64,000 bases of DNA. It comes from Odontesthes bonariensis (lineage: Eukaryota > Chordata > Actinopteri > Atheriniformes > Atherinopsidae). The stretch spans positions 39,243,466-39,307,465 of the forward strand of contig NC_134508.1 of NCBI RefSeq assembly GCF_027942865.1, read 5' to 3'. Made by a program: the position numbers and the translations under genes. Positions 47,691-59,500 of the stretch are shown here, one piece after another (the stretch's first letter is position 1; the number at the start of each line of letters is the position of its first letter). Under the pieces are notes generated by a model. It did no database searches, was not told the DNA's origin, and was given only the letters and a program-made list of their open reading frames with translations.

Positions 47691-49025
47691 GAGATGACTG
47701 GCCTCAACCACCATTTTATCTATGTGCATTGCATGTGCTAAGCACTGAAAATTAGCTTTTTATCAACTCACAAGGTATGGTTTAGCTTTCATTCCCCTTT
47801 ACTCTGACCTCACAGTTTCTTTATTTTCAAAAATGGGTCAACACGAATCATGCTAGTCCCCAGTCTTGAATTCCAAGAGGAGATTTTAGATATGCCATGT
47901 TTGTATCTTTTAATTATGGAGTGAAAAGTTTGATATTTATTTTGGAAATGTTGTGACGCACAGTATAAAGAAGGCCAAACAAGTACAACTAGCGGTGCTG
48001 TAGAGGATCATCAGGAGGTCTATAGAGAGAGAAATGGGGTGGAACATTGTAACTACCTACCAAGACACTATGCCATACAAACAAAAATGGAGGATGAAGG
48101 TGGGCGAATCACTTATAGGTAGCCTAAAATAAATCCTCAGGAAACACTGTTGTGTAACCATTGTTACATTTCCGCCTTAATTGAGAAGTTAAAGTTGCTG
48201 CGGATGATTTGATTTGCTTCATAAATCTTTTCACATAACAGCAGACAGACACGAACAACAGCTTGTGAAGCCCCCAAAAAGTGAAAGAGTGTGACAGAAT
48301 GGATAGAATTCAACTGCAATCATAAAACAAGTGGAAAATATACATAAGATATATATGATAACACAAAGAAAACAGAGATTCACAAAGGATTTTAATCATT
48401 GTTAGAACTGGTATTAAAAGAAACCTAATAAACATCAAATACTGTCATGGTCCTTGGATTTTTGTGTTCTGGTTACTTCCTGTTTTATTTTGTAGGGCTT
48501 TCCTCTTGTTGTTTCTGTTGAAGTTACTTCCTGTCCTGTGTTACACCTGGTTTCTGCTGCTGATTAGCTCTCACCTGTTTTCAGTCTCCTCATCACTCCC
48601 TCTGCATATACACTCCTGGGGCCTCATGTACAAAGCGTGCGTACGCACAAAATAGTGGCGTACGCACCTTTTCACGTCAACGATCAGATGTATCAAGAGC
48701 GAAAAGACCGTGGAAATGTGCGGTGCCTCATGCCAACTTCAGGGCTGGGTACGCACGTTTCTGCAGCTGTTGATTCTTTGGCGACACCTAAGGTGATGTT
48801 CGGAAACTGTTAAATAAATGTGAACACAATTAGTCCTCAGACTGAGTGATGTGCACATCTGAGAAACATGAACAATTAACACTGATGAAGAATGAACCCA
48901 CCCATGTGTCTGCAATTACACGAGATATAAAAGCATGCGCAAAGTGCAGCAATGCATACCATAAAAAACAATGGCTGCTTTAGCACTACTCGAAGACATT
49001 CCAAATGGTGCAATAAGAAGAGAGC

Positions 49026-49650
49026 GTGTGTTTAAAGACAGAGGACCTGCTGGCAAATGAGGACAACTGGCTCATCAGCCGTTTCAGGTTCCCGAGGGCA
49101 ATCATCCTGGAACTGTGCGCAGAGCTCCGGCCGGATTTGGAGCGCAACACAAAGAGGAGCCATGCACTGCCTGTGCCCACCCATACAGGTGATGACCACG
49201 TTCGGGTTTCTGGCAACCGGGGCATTCCAGAGGGAGCTGGCTTACCGATTGGGACTGTGCCAGTCGACCCTGAGCCGAGCCATGCCAGCCGTGTGGGACG
49301 GAATTATCCGCATATCACCCAGGTATATTCAATTCCCATACAATGCAGTTGAACAGGCCAACATTAAAGCGCAATTTGCAGCGAGACACGGTTTTCCAAA
49401 TGTAATCGAAGCTATCGACTGCACACACGTTGCTATAAAAGCGCCATCACATGATGAATTTGTATATGTCAACAGGAAGCAATTTCATTCCATAAATGTA
49501 CAGATGTGATGCGCAAATGCAATTAACCAACATTGTGGCGAGGTGGCCTGGTTCAACGCACGACTCATACATTCTGAGTAACAGCATTTTTGGGGACAGA
49601 CTACAAGCTGGCACTGCGCTATGGGTGGCTTCTTGGTAAGTAACTTTAGT
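49026..49650 (+). pseudogene. HARBI1-like Harbinger nuclease (transposase), frameshifted
   Basis: Translation shows the family blocks FRFPRAIILELCAELRPDLE, FLATGAFQRELAYRLG and STLSRAMPAVWDGIIR, then IEAIDCTHVAIKAPSHDEF with the first catalytic aspartate. YVNRKQFHSINVQ follows. At about 49500 the frame is lost, and the next conserved part (ARWPGSTHDSYIL, second catalytic region) is found in another frame at about 49535-49585. A frame change is also needed near 49185-49195 (LPVPT, then QVMTT). The third catalytic region is missing. Not functional as read. Confidence 0.85.
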
Positions 49651-49903
49651 AAATGTTGTCTTATTCCCCGTGACGTGCATTGCGCATGTGCGCCCCCAAT
49701 TTCTATCTCGTCTTCACAGCATCGGTACTAATCGTTGGTTAAGGTTAGTTTGTTTTTTGCTGGTTAAACTACAGCGCAAGATCTTGACCCCTGATTATCT
49801 GTGTGCAAAGTACTCGTGTACAGTCCTGAGGTGTGCCGCATTGTGATGGCGTCCTCCACAATGTGGCAAACCGGCACGCCATACTACTGCCAGAGCAGCA
49901 TAC

Positions 49904-50840
49904 CTACCCCCCCCCCCAAGACGCAAAATTCACTTCTTCACCAATGCATTTATTGACTTCCCCTAGGTTTGTGAGGACGCCTATAAGCTGATCTAGGCGA
50001 TCATTTATGCCGCCTATTGCTCTCACATTCTCCTCTTGTGACTCCTGCACAGCACTGGTGAGGAGAACATGACCAGTCGAGAGGACGGCAGCAGCTGATG
50101 GTTGCGGTGTACTGGCGACGGAGACACTGGGCATGCCAGATGAATCACTGGAGCCTGTGGCACATGGCTACAACTCCTTGTCCTCTCCTGTTCCAAAAAA
50201 AATAAATGGAGTAATCAAACATGGGTCAAAGTCTTTCATATGCGGGCATGTTTAAATTGAACAGATTTCAAACCACATATAGCATTTACACATGAACCTG
50301 TGGACCTACCGTATACATTTGTTAAAAGTTACTGAAATACACAGGTATTTACCTTGGGGGTTATCGGAGTCACCCACACGTGCTCCCACCACCGCTGAGA
50401 GAGCAGTGTCACTCATAATCGCGCGACTCCTGTCCAAACAAGGTGGGCACCTCCCCTCCTGCCCCTCCGCCTGTTTTGGCCACACTTCGGCGATGGCCAA
50501 ACTTTTGGCCACACTTCAGCCAGTCTCCGCTTGACATGGACCTTGATGTCGGACCACTTCTTCTTTACCTCCGCAGGTGTGCGGCTCTCTGACCCCACAT
50601 CATTCACAGCCTCGCACACGCTCTCCCACCCACTCCTCTTACGTCTGCTGCTTATAGCTGATGATAGCGTGCCAAACAAAACATTTTTGCGCGCCTCCAC
50701 TTCGGGAAGTAGCACTTCCAACTCGCTTTCGGTGTAATTTCTCTTTTTGCCGTCTTACTCATTGTATTTCCTTTATGTTCTGATCGTACAGAAAAGGGGA
50801 GCTCTCTTTGTTTTGTTTTTTTTTTTACTGCGGTTGGCAA
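49904..50840 (-). pseudogene. Harbinger Myb/SANT-like DNA-binding protein, disrupted
   Basis: The minus strand around 50520-50750 encodes YTESELEVLLPEVEARKNVL, WESVCEAVNDVG and PAEVKKKWSDIKVHVKRRL, the trihelix Myb/SANT-like fold found in NAIF1/MSANTD proteins and Harbinger ORF1. The upstream ATG (about 50760, MSKTAK) is one base out of frame with it. A downstream piece at 49904-50134 (ESQEENVRAIGGINDRLDQL) is the C-terminal coiled-coil region. It partners the nuclease for nuclear import and DNA binding in this superfamily. Confidence 0.75.
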
Positions 50841-50884
50841 ACAAACTTATAGAAGCATTACCGCCACCAACTGGTATGGAGTGT

Positions 50885-51215
50885 GGCTCACATGGCAATT
50901 TCCTAATTCTATATACATATGTATATACATCTACATATGCCTACACATTTACATAGACCTTACTCATATACACTCATTTATATACTCTTACATATTTACA
51001 TATACTAAATTCTATTATACAACTTACACTGTTTTAAATAATAAATATACTGATATCCTCTGCTTCCTGATTCTTTTTGCAATAAATCTACGATATCCAA
51101 TTTCATTTTCATCCTAAGATTTCTAACTAAATTATTTCTCTGATCCTGATAATTCCTACAATATGAAATATGTTCAATTGTCTCATCTTCCCCGCACACA
51201 TTTCCCTGACTGATT
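50885..51215 (-). mobile_element. LINE 3' fragment nested in the Harbinger element
   Basis: The minus-strand ORF (51005-51199) reads CGEDETIEHISYCRNYQDQR, then YLKQCKLYNRI, the zinc-binding C-terminus that follows RT in many LINEs. To its left (3' in its own orientation) is a TATACATA-rich tail (50910-50990). Only the last ~0.3 kb remains. The clade is undetermined. Confidence 0.65.
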
Positions 51216-52260
51216 TTCTATCATGTATAGAGAGGGGGATCACAGGTGCAGGGCTCATTTAAATATGATTTGCATATTTAAGTAGGGGCGTGGACAGGGA
51301 GGAGTCGGGTGCTCCAGCATGTGCGCTCAATTCCATGTTGATTGGGATGTACAAACGAAATGTGCTTGGATTGATGCGCGCGCACAGATTGATACATCCG
51401 GATATTTTTGTACGTTGGAGGGCATTTCGGTTTGAGCGTACGCCGTGTTTCATTAGGAAATCCATGCAAGTCTTTGTACATGAGGCGCCTGGTTTCCAGT
51501 TGTTCCTTTGCTGGATTGTTTCATGTTGCTGTTTTTCTCGTTGCCTGTATTATTTCACGTCTTTCTCAGTTTGTTTTGCCTCAGTTTTTGTCAATGAGTA
51601 TTTATCAAAAGCCTCAAGACCATCTGTCAGCTCTCTCCTCTGTCCTGCACTCGGTTCTGCTCCTCCACAACCGTGGCAAATAAATTAAACGTAACATAAT
51701 TATTTTGAATTTCCAAATTAAGTTTTTGCTACTTTTTCCCAGATAAATTTACGTCTAAATGTTGTTTAAACATAAATTTAAAGGAATATTAGAAGAAAAG
51801 TGGCTTTGTTTTCAATAGACATTGTACCCGACCATTTTTGTAGTGATGTATTCTTTTGTTGAGCCATTTAACACTGACACACGTGAATCCTTCAAGCATA
51901 AAAAAGGCACATAATTCAAGGGATGAACTAGCTTTGTGTCCATAATTACAGGCAACTTGGAGGAATCCAGGAAATGTATGAAGAAATGAGGAGTGGCTCG
52001 AGACTTTTGAACAGTATTATGCAAGCTTCGAAATTAAACTTGACATATTTTTAATTACTAACCCAATTATTCTACAGCCAATATCCCTTACTCACAACTG
52101 TCTGACTGAATGACAAGGCCGATGGAGAGGCCCTGGTCCTTAAACTCAACTCCTTTTCCTGCCAATACTCTACTGTAAGTCTAACCTACCTGACAGTCAA
52201 TCAACCATCAGACATCCAGTACTAATTAATCTCTAAACGCAACAGTCAAGAAGCCAGGGC

Positions 52261-53592
52261 AGAGGTCATTGCTTTTCAACGTTTACAATAAAATCCAACC
52301 CAAATCCAGGAAATCACACCAAGTTGATTAGATGTGTGTTTGATCCAGACACACATCACAGATGTTTATTGTTAAATTCTTTGTCCACCAAACAACACCA
52401 CATCAGCTGTATAAGTTTGCCTGCCTGTACATCTTTGTGGCCGATGTGAAAGCGTTGCAGTGTTGTAGCAGCATCTACAGAAGGTTAAAGTGGTCTGGCA
52501 GATGTTTATATGTCTGTCTGTGGATAGATTTTGTCAGTGTAATTATATCTCTGCCCCAGATGCAGTGAAAACTGCACAAGTAGATATCCTCAACCCTTGT
52601 CTTTTCTATTGAGATACTTCTCAATCTCTCATCAGAATTGAACTTGCTCGCATCTTTTTCTGAGCTTCTTTTATGGTTTTAACAGTAATAACAGACTGTT
52701 GTCTTGAACCAGTCCAAGGCCACTCGAGGTCTAGACTGATTCTTCGTATTTCTAAATCTGTTGTTGTAGTTTCCTGTGTAATGTGGGCTATAAATTTTAG
52801 CAGAGCATGGAATGCTGTTTAATGTGGTGGCATTTTATCAGTGTTGGGTCAGTTTCTCATGCAGATGTCATGCTTTTTTTAGCTTATTTATGAGGCTGTG
52901 TATATGTTCTAAGGTATTCTACATTTACAACAAACCATTCCTTTCTCTTCCATATGAGCCACGCATGTCATCTCCTTAACTGTAATTATTATAGTACAAA
53001 AATTGGTAATATTTCACTGCTTTGCATTTTAAATGTATAGATCAGTTGTGAGGAGAAATTGTAGACGTGAGAACTCCAGTTACTCAGATTAAACAACAGT
53101 ATTGTGATTTTAATTATTTTTAATCAACAGATTAAACATTTTATGTCACGTTAGCATCGATATCACAAAGAAGACACGCAGCTTCTCTTCACGCAGATCA
53201 GTGAGTCACTTTCACGTTGCTGAAGGCTTTTGTTCAGCCTGTGGTTTTCTGAGCTGCTTATAACCTGTTAAAACTCAGCCACTGCATTTCCTGTTAACTG
53301 GAAACAGCCATCCATCAGACAATTTGCAACATCCACGATGCTGCTTGTACTTTTTTTCATGTGAACTAAATGTAATCCTGTTCTGTCTGCAAAGATTACA
53401 AGATGAAGGAATATAAACTTTTAAGTCATTCAATCCATTTTGCCTGGTTATAATAAAACATATTTTGACACAGAGGGAGTTCACACAGTACCAAAAACAC
53501 CCAGCGTTTATGCTTCTTTAAAACACAGATCACTTTAACTATGGTACTAAAACCATCTATAAAAAACGTAATATTCTCCTGTCTTCCTGTGT
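52261..53592. other. Spacer between the dead receptor copy and cand2 3' end
   Basis: No gene recognised. The right part should include the cand2 3'UTR (minus strand), but no clear polyadenylation hexamer was singled out. The ORF 52362-52568 has no family resemblance. Confidence 0.45.
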
Positions 53593-56500
53593 TTAGCTCA
53601 TATCCATGCTCTCTGTGGGTCCTACGCTCCCTCCCTCCCCTCCCTGGATGCTCTGGTAGATGGACGCCATGTCGGCGTTGGATCTGATCTGGTTGGCGAA
53701 GTCGGCCATACTGGGGCTCCTCTCCACCTCCGGCACAGCCAGCAGGGCGGCGACAGCTCGCATGGCCGAGCGCCGCAGCTCCTCCTGCTTCTCAAACTCC
53801 TGCTTCACGGAGCCGGCCTTCACCTACAGGCGGTGGAATGTGACAGAGACTTTGTTTCAGTGCACAGTGATAATGTTAACTTTATCATTCAAATTACCCA
53901 ACAGTTAACATACATGTGTCATCTGTTATCCAAGTAATTCCATATCTTTGCATTTCAATTCAATATATCAATCATTTTACTATATATCAATAAGACTTTG
54001 TGTCTGAGTTTGAGTTTACTTTGGTGGTACAGGTCGCTTTAAGTGGCTCCACTAGTCTGTCCAGTCTTTGAAGAACAGCAGCAGGACACAAAGACACCAG
54101 TCTAGCCAGCATCAAGAAGGTCAACATCTACAAGTCACAAAGAAAAACGCATGTGAGACACAAGGAAAACTAATTAATGGGACACTTGAAGGTTACAGGA
54201 GCAACTGCGCATACGCTGTGGTTTCTATAGTCAGAAACCTCTGTGAGGATGCAGTGTCTTAACACGTTACGACCCAAAGTTTTGTTTACAGAAGCCTCCT
54301 AAAACCTGAGAGTTTTCTGTCGTCTGTCTGTCTAAAGTTTGTCAAATCGAAATGCAAAAGCAGACTGTGAAGTTTAAGTATTTTCAGAAATGGTCGGTAG
54401 TTTATCTTTTTTATTGTGAAAACTGACCATTAAAGAAAGCAATCTGAGCTGCAGTTTCCTACTGATCAAGAGAAACAACTCAGATGTGATCTCACTATGT
54501 AAATCTTCAACATCATTTCTGCTCACTCTGATATCATAGTGGTCTTTGAGTCCTTCCTCTACATGATCCAGGAACTGCAGGACGTCCAGCCCCTCCAGGC
54601 AGCTGTCCAGTAGAGTGTACATACACTCAAACGCTGCTTTACGTACATCCAAGCCATCGTCCACAGTGTGTTTGAATGGACCCATCTCCACCTGCAGAAC
54701 AAAAATAAAACAGTACGTCTGCACAGAGAAAACACATAAACACCAGCAGTTTCTCAGTCAGTCAACTGACCTCTCTGATGAGGTCCTTCCTGATCTGGGT
54801 CTCCTTGTAGAGGTGAGGCAGCACTTTTCCCAACAGGCCGCGGATCAGAGATGGTTTATTATGAGCTGCAGAGTTGAACATCACCAAGGCGACACGACGC
54901 ACATTGATGTCGGTATCTTGTAGAGTTTTCAGGAAGTCCCCTGTCACACAGAGATTAAATCACTGCTTTAGGGAAGTGTTTCAGAACCAGTTTTTTCATT
55001 TTTTTGAGATCCATTTAGAATTTTAGAAGTTTTGATCCAAGCAAAGATAAACAAGTTCTGCCCTTTAGATCAGAGTGTTATGTGGGTCTCCAAACACTAA
55101 AACCATTAAAAAAATGTTCTCAGAATGAAGAAAAAGCAAAGCGAAGGCAGTTCTGTTTCAACAGCATCCGGACAGGAACTAACAGAAAAAAAGGACCGCT
55201 TAGAGAACAGAAAACCAGCTCAGACTCACAACACATCTGCAGTGAGAGGTAATGGGTAGAGGACCACGAGGCTGAGGCAAACACAGGTTCACCACAAATG
55301 AACAGTAGAAGAAGTGAAAATGTCGTCTTGTCTGATGAATCTTTTTCTGTTGATGCTGAAATTAGTTTTTTGTCTGAATCAGCAGCATGACTTCAAAGAG
55401 CGACCTGCTTTTTGTCAGTGGTCACGGTTTGAGTTCCACAGCCGGTCTGAGCATTGCTTCAAACCTAGATCTCAAAGTGAGGTTTATAACATCTTATAAA
55501 ATGAATGCTGCCAGGAGGCCTGGTTCAATGTTAACATGCTGTTCCTAATAAAATAACCAGTGAATGTAAAGGCTGAGATGCTTCAATGTCTGTTTCAATG
55601 TGATTCCAAGGGCAGATTTTGAGATAATATAAATATTTAGTATTTTCAAACGAGGAATTCCTTTGCGGCTTGTGGTGTTTTTTTGTTTATGACTTACCTA
55701 TGCAGTCTTTCAACAGTGAATCGATGGGAGCCGGATGGTCAACAATAGTGAACTTGATAGCTGTCACCACTGTGCTGCGAGCCAGAGGAGAACCTGCGAG
55801 GAGGCAAGTGGAGTACTGAATTAAGAATGTTTCCGGTTTGGGATGGTTTACATAAGCGTCATGAAGATCATTTTAGAATGATTTGCCCAGTTTCCTGCGA
55901 CATATCCCATTACATCTTAACCTAAATACAATAGAGCTGAGTAGAGCAGCTCAGACTCACAACACTTTTTACTATGTAAAAAGGAAATGATGGCGCTACT
56001 TCCTATTAAAGAAACAGTAAATGGTTTGAAACCTACTGAGGCCTTATTTACACCAACTTTTATGACTGTATGACCTTTATGTTGTAGAGCAATTTAATTC
56101 TGGTTCAAACTATTGGTCAGATGATCCTTAAGCTTAGATACTGGTAAGACTAATACTGTATCTTCATATCATCTTGCTCAGAGTAGCTATATAAAGACAA
56201 AATTACTGATATACATCCACTCATACATAATTTACTCCTTTGCTTCCTCAAGAGTTTTCTGTATTTTTATCATATTTTGTTCCTTTGACTTGTTTTTGAA
56301 TAAATTGTTTTTAAAAGTCTCAATATTCAAGCAGCTGAAAAAAGAGCATCTAAAATGTAAAGTTGCTTTGAAACTGCACAGCTCTGTATGCGATGTTGAA
56401 TTAAAATGAGAGTTCATAAAAGACTGAAAGTCTACTCAACAGCCCTCCTACCAGCTTTAATTTGTTGTTTGAGTCTGGGCAGCAGTTGTGCAGGGTTGAC

Positions 56501-59500
56501 TAAAGTCAGCTTTCCCAAACACTCAGCCACCAGGTTCCTGGTTCCTTCCTCCTGACTCTCACAGTGTTGGAAGAGCAAAGCCCAGATAGACTCCACATGG
56601 GCTGTGAGACTAGAGGCTGGACAGGCGCTGATCAGGGAGAGAAAAAAGGGATTCATCAAAGAGAGGAAATGCGAGTTTGAGTCTGACTTTAAAGGGAAAT
56701 GCAAAGATGACTTCATTCAGTTTTTTTCCCATTAATTTTTCTGTGATTGGTTAAAAAAAAAAATTACTGGACAGAACGACGCACACAAAGTTGTCAATTT
56801 ACAGTTTTGGTCACAAAAGAACAGAGAGCTGGGTTCAAAAGATATTTTTTATAAAGTCAAAGCGAAAACAGCAGACAATAAAAGAGCTATTAATTAAATC
56901 AATGTTGTTAATGTTAGTTAATGTATAATTAAACATGTTCTGTAAATGCTCAGTTACTCACATCAATGAACACTCACCTGATAACGTCTTTGAGGGAGTG
57001 TAGGAGCAGGTATTGTCTCCGTGGCTGAGCTGAAATCTCTTTCAACAGGAAGGGCAGGTACTCCTTCAGGCTCCCGACCGCCATGCTGCCTAAAGCGCAG
57101 GAGGCCGCTGTCTTCACCTGGAAACACAAACAAGATACTTCATCACAAGCATTCAGAAAATCTAAGGTTTAACTCAGTTTTCATACAGCAAGAAGCTCAT
57201 TTGGTTGCAAGGGAGACAGACAACACTCCTCCTCTCACATCATTAGATTTATATAGACTCCTTAATTAGTTGTTCATTTTAAGGGATGTTTTTAATGAGG
57301 TTGGGTGTTTGCTATTGAATTGCACGTCTTATCCCTCTTTTATTTATATGAAACATATGAGAACAAGAAAAAGGTTTAGATTAAAATGTTTTATACTATT
57401 ATGGAACTATGCACAGTGTCTTACCTCTTCATTGGTGGAGGAGAAGGCCTCCAAGATTACTCCCTGCACCTCCTTACTCGCTCCCAGACTGCCGCCACTC
57501 CTCCCCACCTCCCCCAGACACAACAGAGCCAGGACACGAGATGACTCTGGAGAGCCAGGATTCTTCACCTGAGGGGATGACAAAAGAGCTTCAATAACAC
57601 AGAAACACAGCTTACTTCAACAGCAAAACAATTTCCCAAATTGGGATGAATAAAGTATTTATTTATCTATCTATCTATCTATCTATCTACCTACCTATCT
57701 ATCTATCTATCTACTCCTGTCATTTTTCATAGTTTAACTCAATATGCAGAAAGACTGAAGTGGCTCAGAGTTTAACTCAATATGCAAAAAGACTGAAGAA
57801 GCTCAGAGTTTAACTCAATATGCAAAAAGACTGAAGAGGCTCAGAGTTTAACTCAATATGCAAAAAGACTGAAGAGGCTCAGAGTTTAACTCAATATGTA
57901 GTGTGTCTCTCTCGTGCAAATTCACACTTAATTCAAATAAAATGAATAATCTATATAAATGCATTGAAACAGACCTAGAGTGGAGCATCAGAGAGAAGGA
58001 TGCAGTCACACACCTGTTGTATGAGGCTGGACACGGTGCCAGGTGTGTCTTTGGGAGAAGCTGAAGACAGAGCGGCCACACAGCGAGCGACAGAGTGATA
58101 CGACTGCCTGTGAAGGATGCTGCTGTCCGCAGAGGACTTAGAGCTCTGAAATGGCTCGGTGAGAGACTTGAGCAACTGACTGGAGAAGAGAGGAATATTC
58201 ATTCATTTGATTTATTCAATTCAATCTAGGTTGATGAACATCAGTTGAGTTAAACGTGATCTAAACAAGCTGGATTACAGCAAACTTGCTCATTTACATT
58301 CGTAGTCAATAATCAGGTTAAAAAACAAAAACAATACCAGCACATACGCACAAACAGATACAAAACTGGAGCATTTAGCATTTGGTATTTGGGGGCAATA
58401 ACAAACTCAGACCAGTTACGTCTGATGAGGACTTTCTAAATGTGATCAAAGAGAGGCTTTAACAATGATGGCACTCTGTGTTCAGAGCTCATACATGCTC
58501 TCAAAACAAAGCCAAAGATAGAATCGAACTAAATCACCTTTTACTAGACTCACCTAGACTCAAAGGCATAAAGCTATTCACTTAAATATCTCTTAAAGTT
58601 TTGCTTTATACATAAAGTCCTGCCACAATGTTGATTTCAGCTACATGTTTTCCATACAAACTGTAGTGTATCATCTCTGGATGGTCGATCTGTTCACACA
58701 CAGACAAATCTGAAAATGTGTTTTCCTTAAACTTTCCCTGTTGATATACTCCATAAGTCCAGGGTGTCGTGTTTGAAAGTGCATTTTTTCCTTTGTTTCC
58801 ACGAACGGAGGCAAATGGATCAGCTTCCCCGCCACCTGAGGAGAGTCTGAACATAACATGCTGTCTGTTCTGTTTGGGTTTGGTCTCATTCTCCCTTGGT
58901 TGGCATCGAAAGGCCTGACTCAAGCTTATTTTTTGACAAATCTCCTGCAGAGCCGCAGAAGACATTACACATTTTTCTCGACTTAGCCTGTGATTAGTGA
59001 ACTGATCTTTATCTATAGAATTTGTGGAGTTCCCCTTGAAAACTGCAATCACTTCAATATCAATGTTGTAATGCAATGCAGACCTGACTCAGAAGTGACT
59101 CAGACTGATGTTAACACACTCCAGACATGATAGAATCTGGATTGGTGACGCGAGGGGAGCTCTGATCAAGTTTCATTGTAATGTTTTATAATCTGTAATG
59201 AAATATAATGGCGTTTAATCACCTAAAGTGACTTCAACATTGTGGGTTTTGGAAGGATTTATGTCACTTGACAAAATAGCAGCTGTTTACAAGCCTGAGG
59301 GAAACACTGACATTTTAGATCATTTTATTTTTAAAGCTGGCAAAAAGTCACCTCTTAAACTGCGTGATCATTATCAGCTATTTAAAACCTTAGTGGGTCA
59401 ACAAAAGTATTACAAACAAACCATTAGAAGTGATCAACCCTGAACAGCTTTCCCACCAGAATTCCCTTTTTTTTCCCAATATGGACACATATGTGCTCAC

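Larger units (their letters stand above)
48619..51488 (+). mobile_element. PIF/Harbinger transposon, two-gene, decayed
   Basis: Termini GGGCCTCATGTACAAAG and CTTTGTACATGAGGCGC are inverted (one mismatch) and flanked by CTG at 48616-48618 and 51489-51491, a 3-bp duplication. Subterminal GTACGC motifs occur at both ends. It encodes a HARBI1-like nuclease on the plus strand and a Myb/SANT-like DNA-binding protein on the minus strand, the two proteins that define Harbinger. Both are disrupted. A LINE fragment is nested at about 50885-51215. It sits inside an older repeat within the dead receptor copy. Confidence 0.88.
47760..52260 (+). pseudogene. Third CD300/pIgR-like receptor copy, dead and split by a transposon
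   Basis: The left part (47760-48420) matches the 5' flank and exon 2 of receptor A: ACAGCTTGTGAAGCC for ACAGCTTGTAAGGCC, and TTCAACTGCAATCATAAAACAAGTGGAAAATA for the exon-2 core, but with stops and no signal-peptide exon. The right part (about 52110-52230) matches receptor A's last exon: GATGGAGAGGCCCTGGTCCTTAAACTCAACTCC, CTGCCAATACTCTAC and CTACCTGACAGTCAATC parallel 31470-31575. Exons 3-7 are not recognisable. A 2.87-kb Harbinger element (48619-51488) lies between. It shows that the array once had at least three copies. Confidence 0.8.

Noticed and set aside
56452-56616. Shorter cand2 exon using an acceptor at CCAG|CCTCTAG
   Set aside because: That junction creates a stop codon with the upstream exon; the acceptor at GATCAG|CGCCTG (exon to 56627) keeps frame and matches family length.
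58606-59076. 156-codon minus-strand ORF inside a cand2 intron
   Set aside because: No recognisable domain, no conserved CAND block, and the flanking cand2 exons already join in frame without it.
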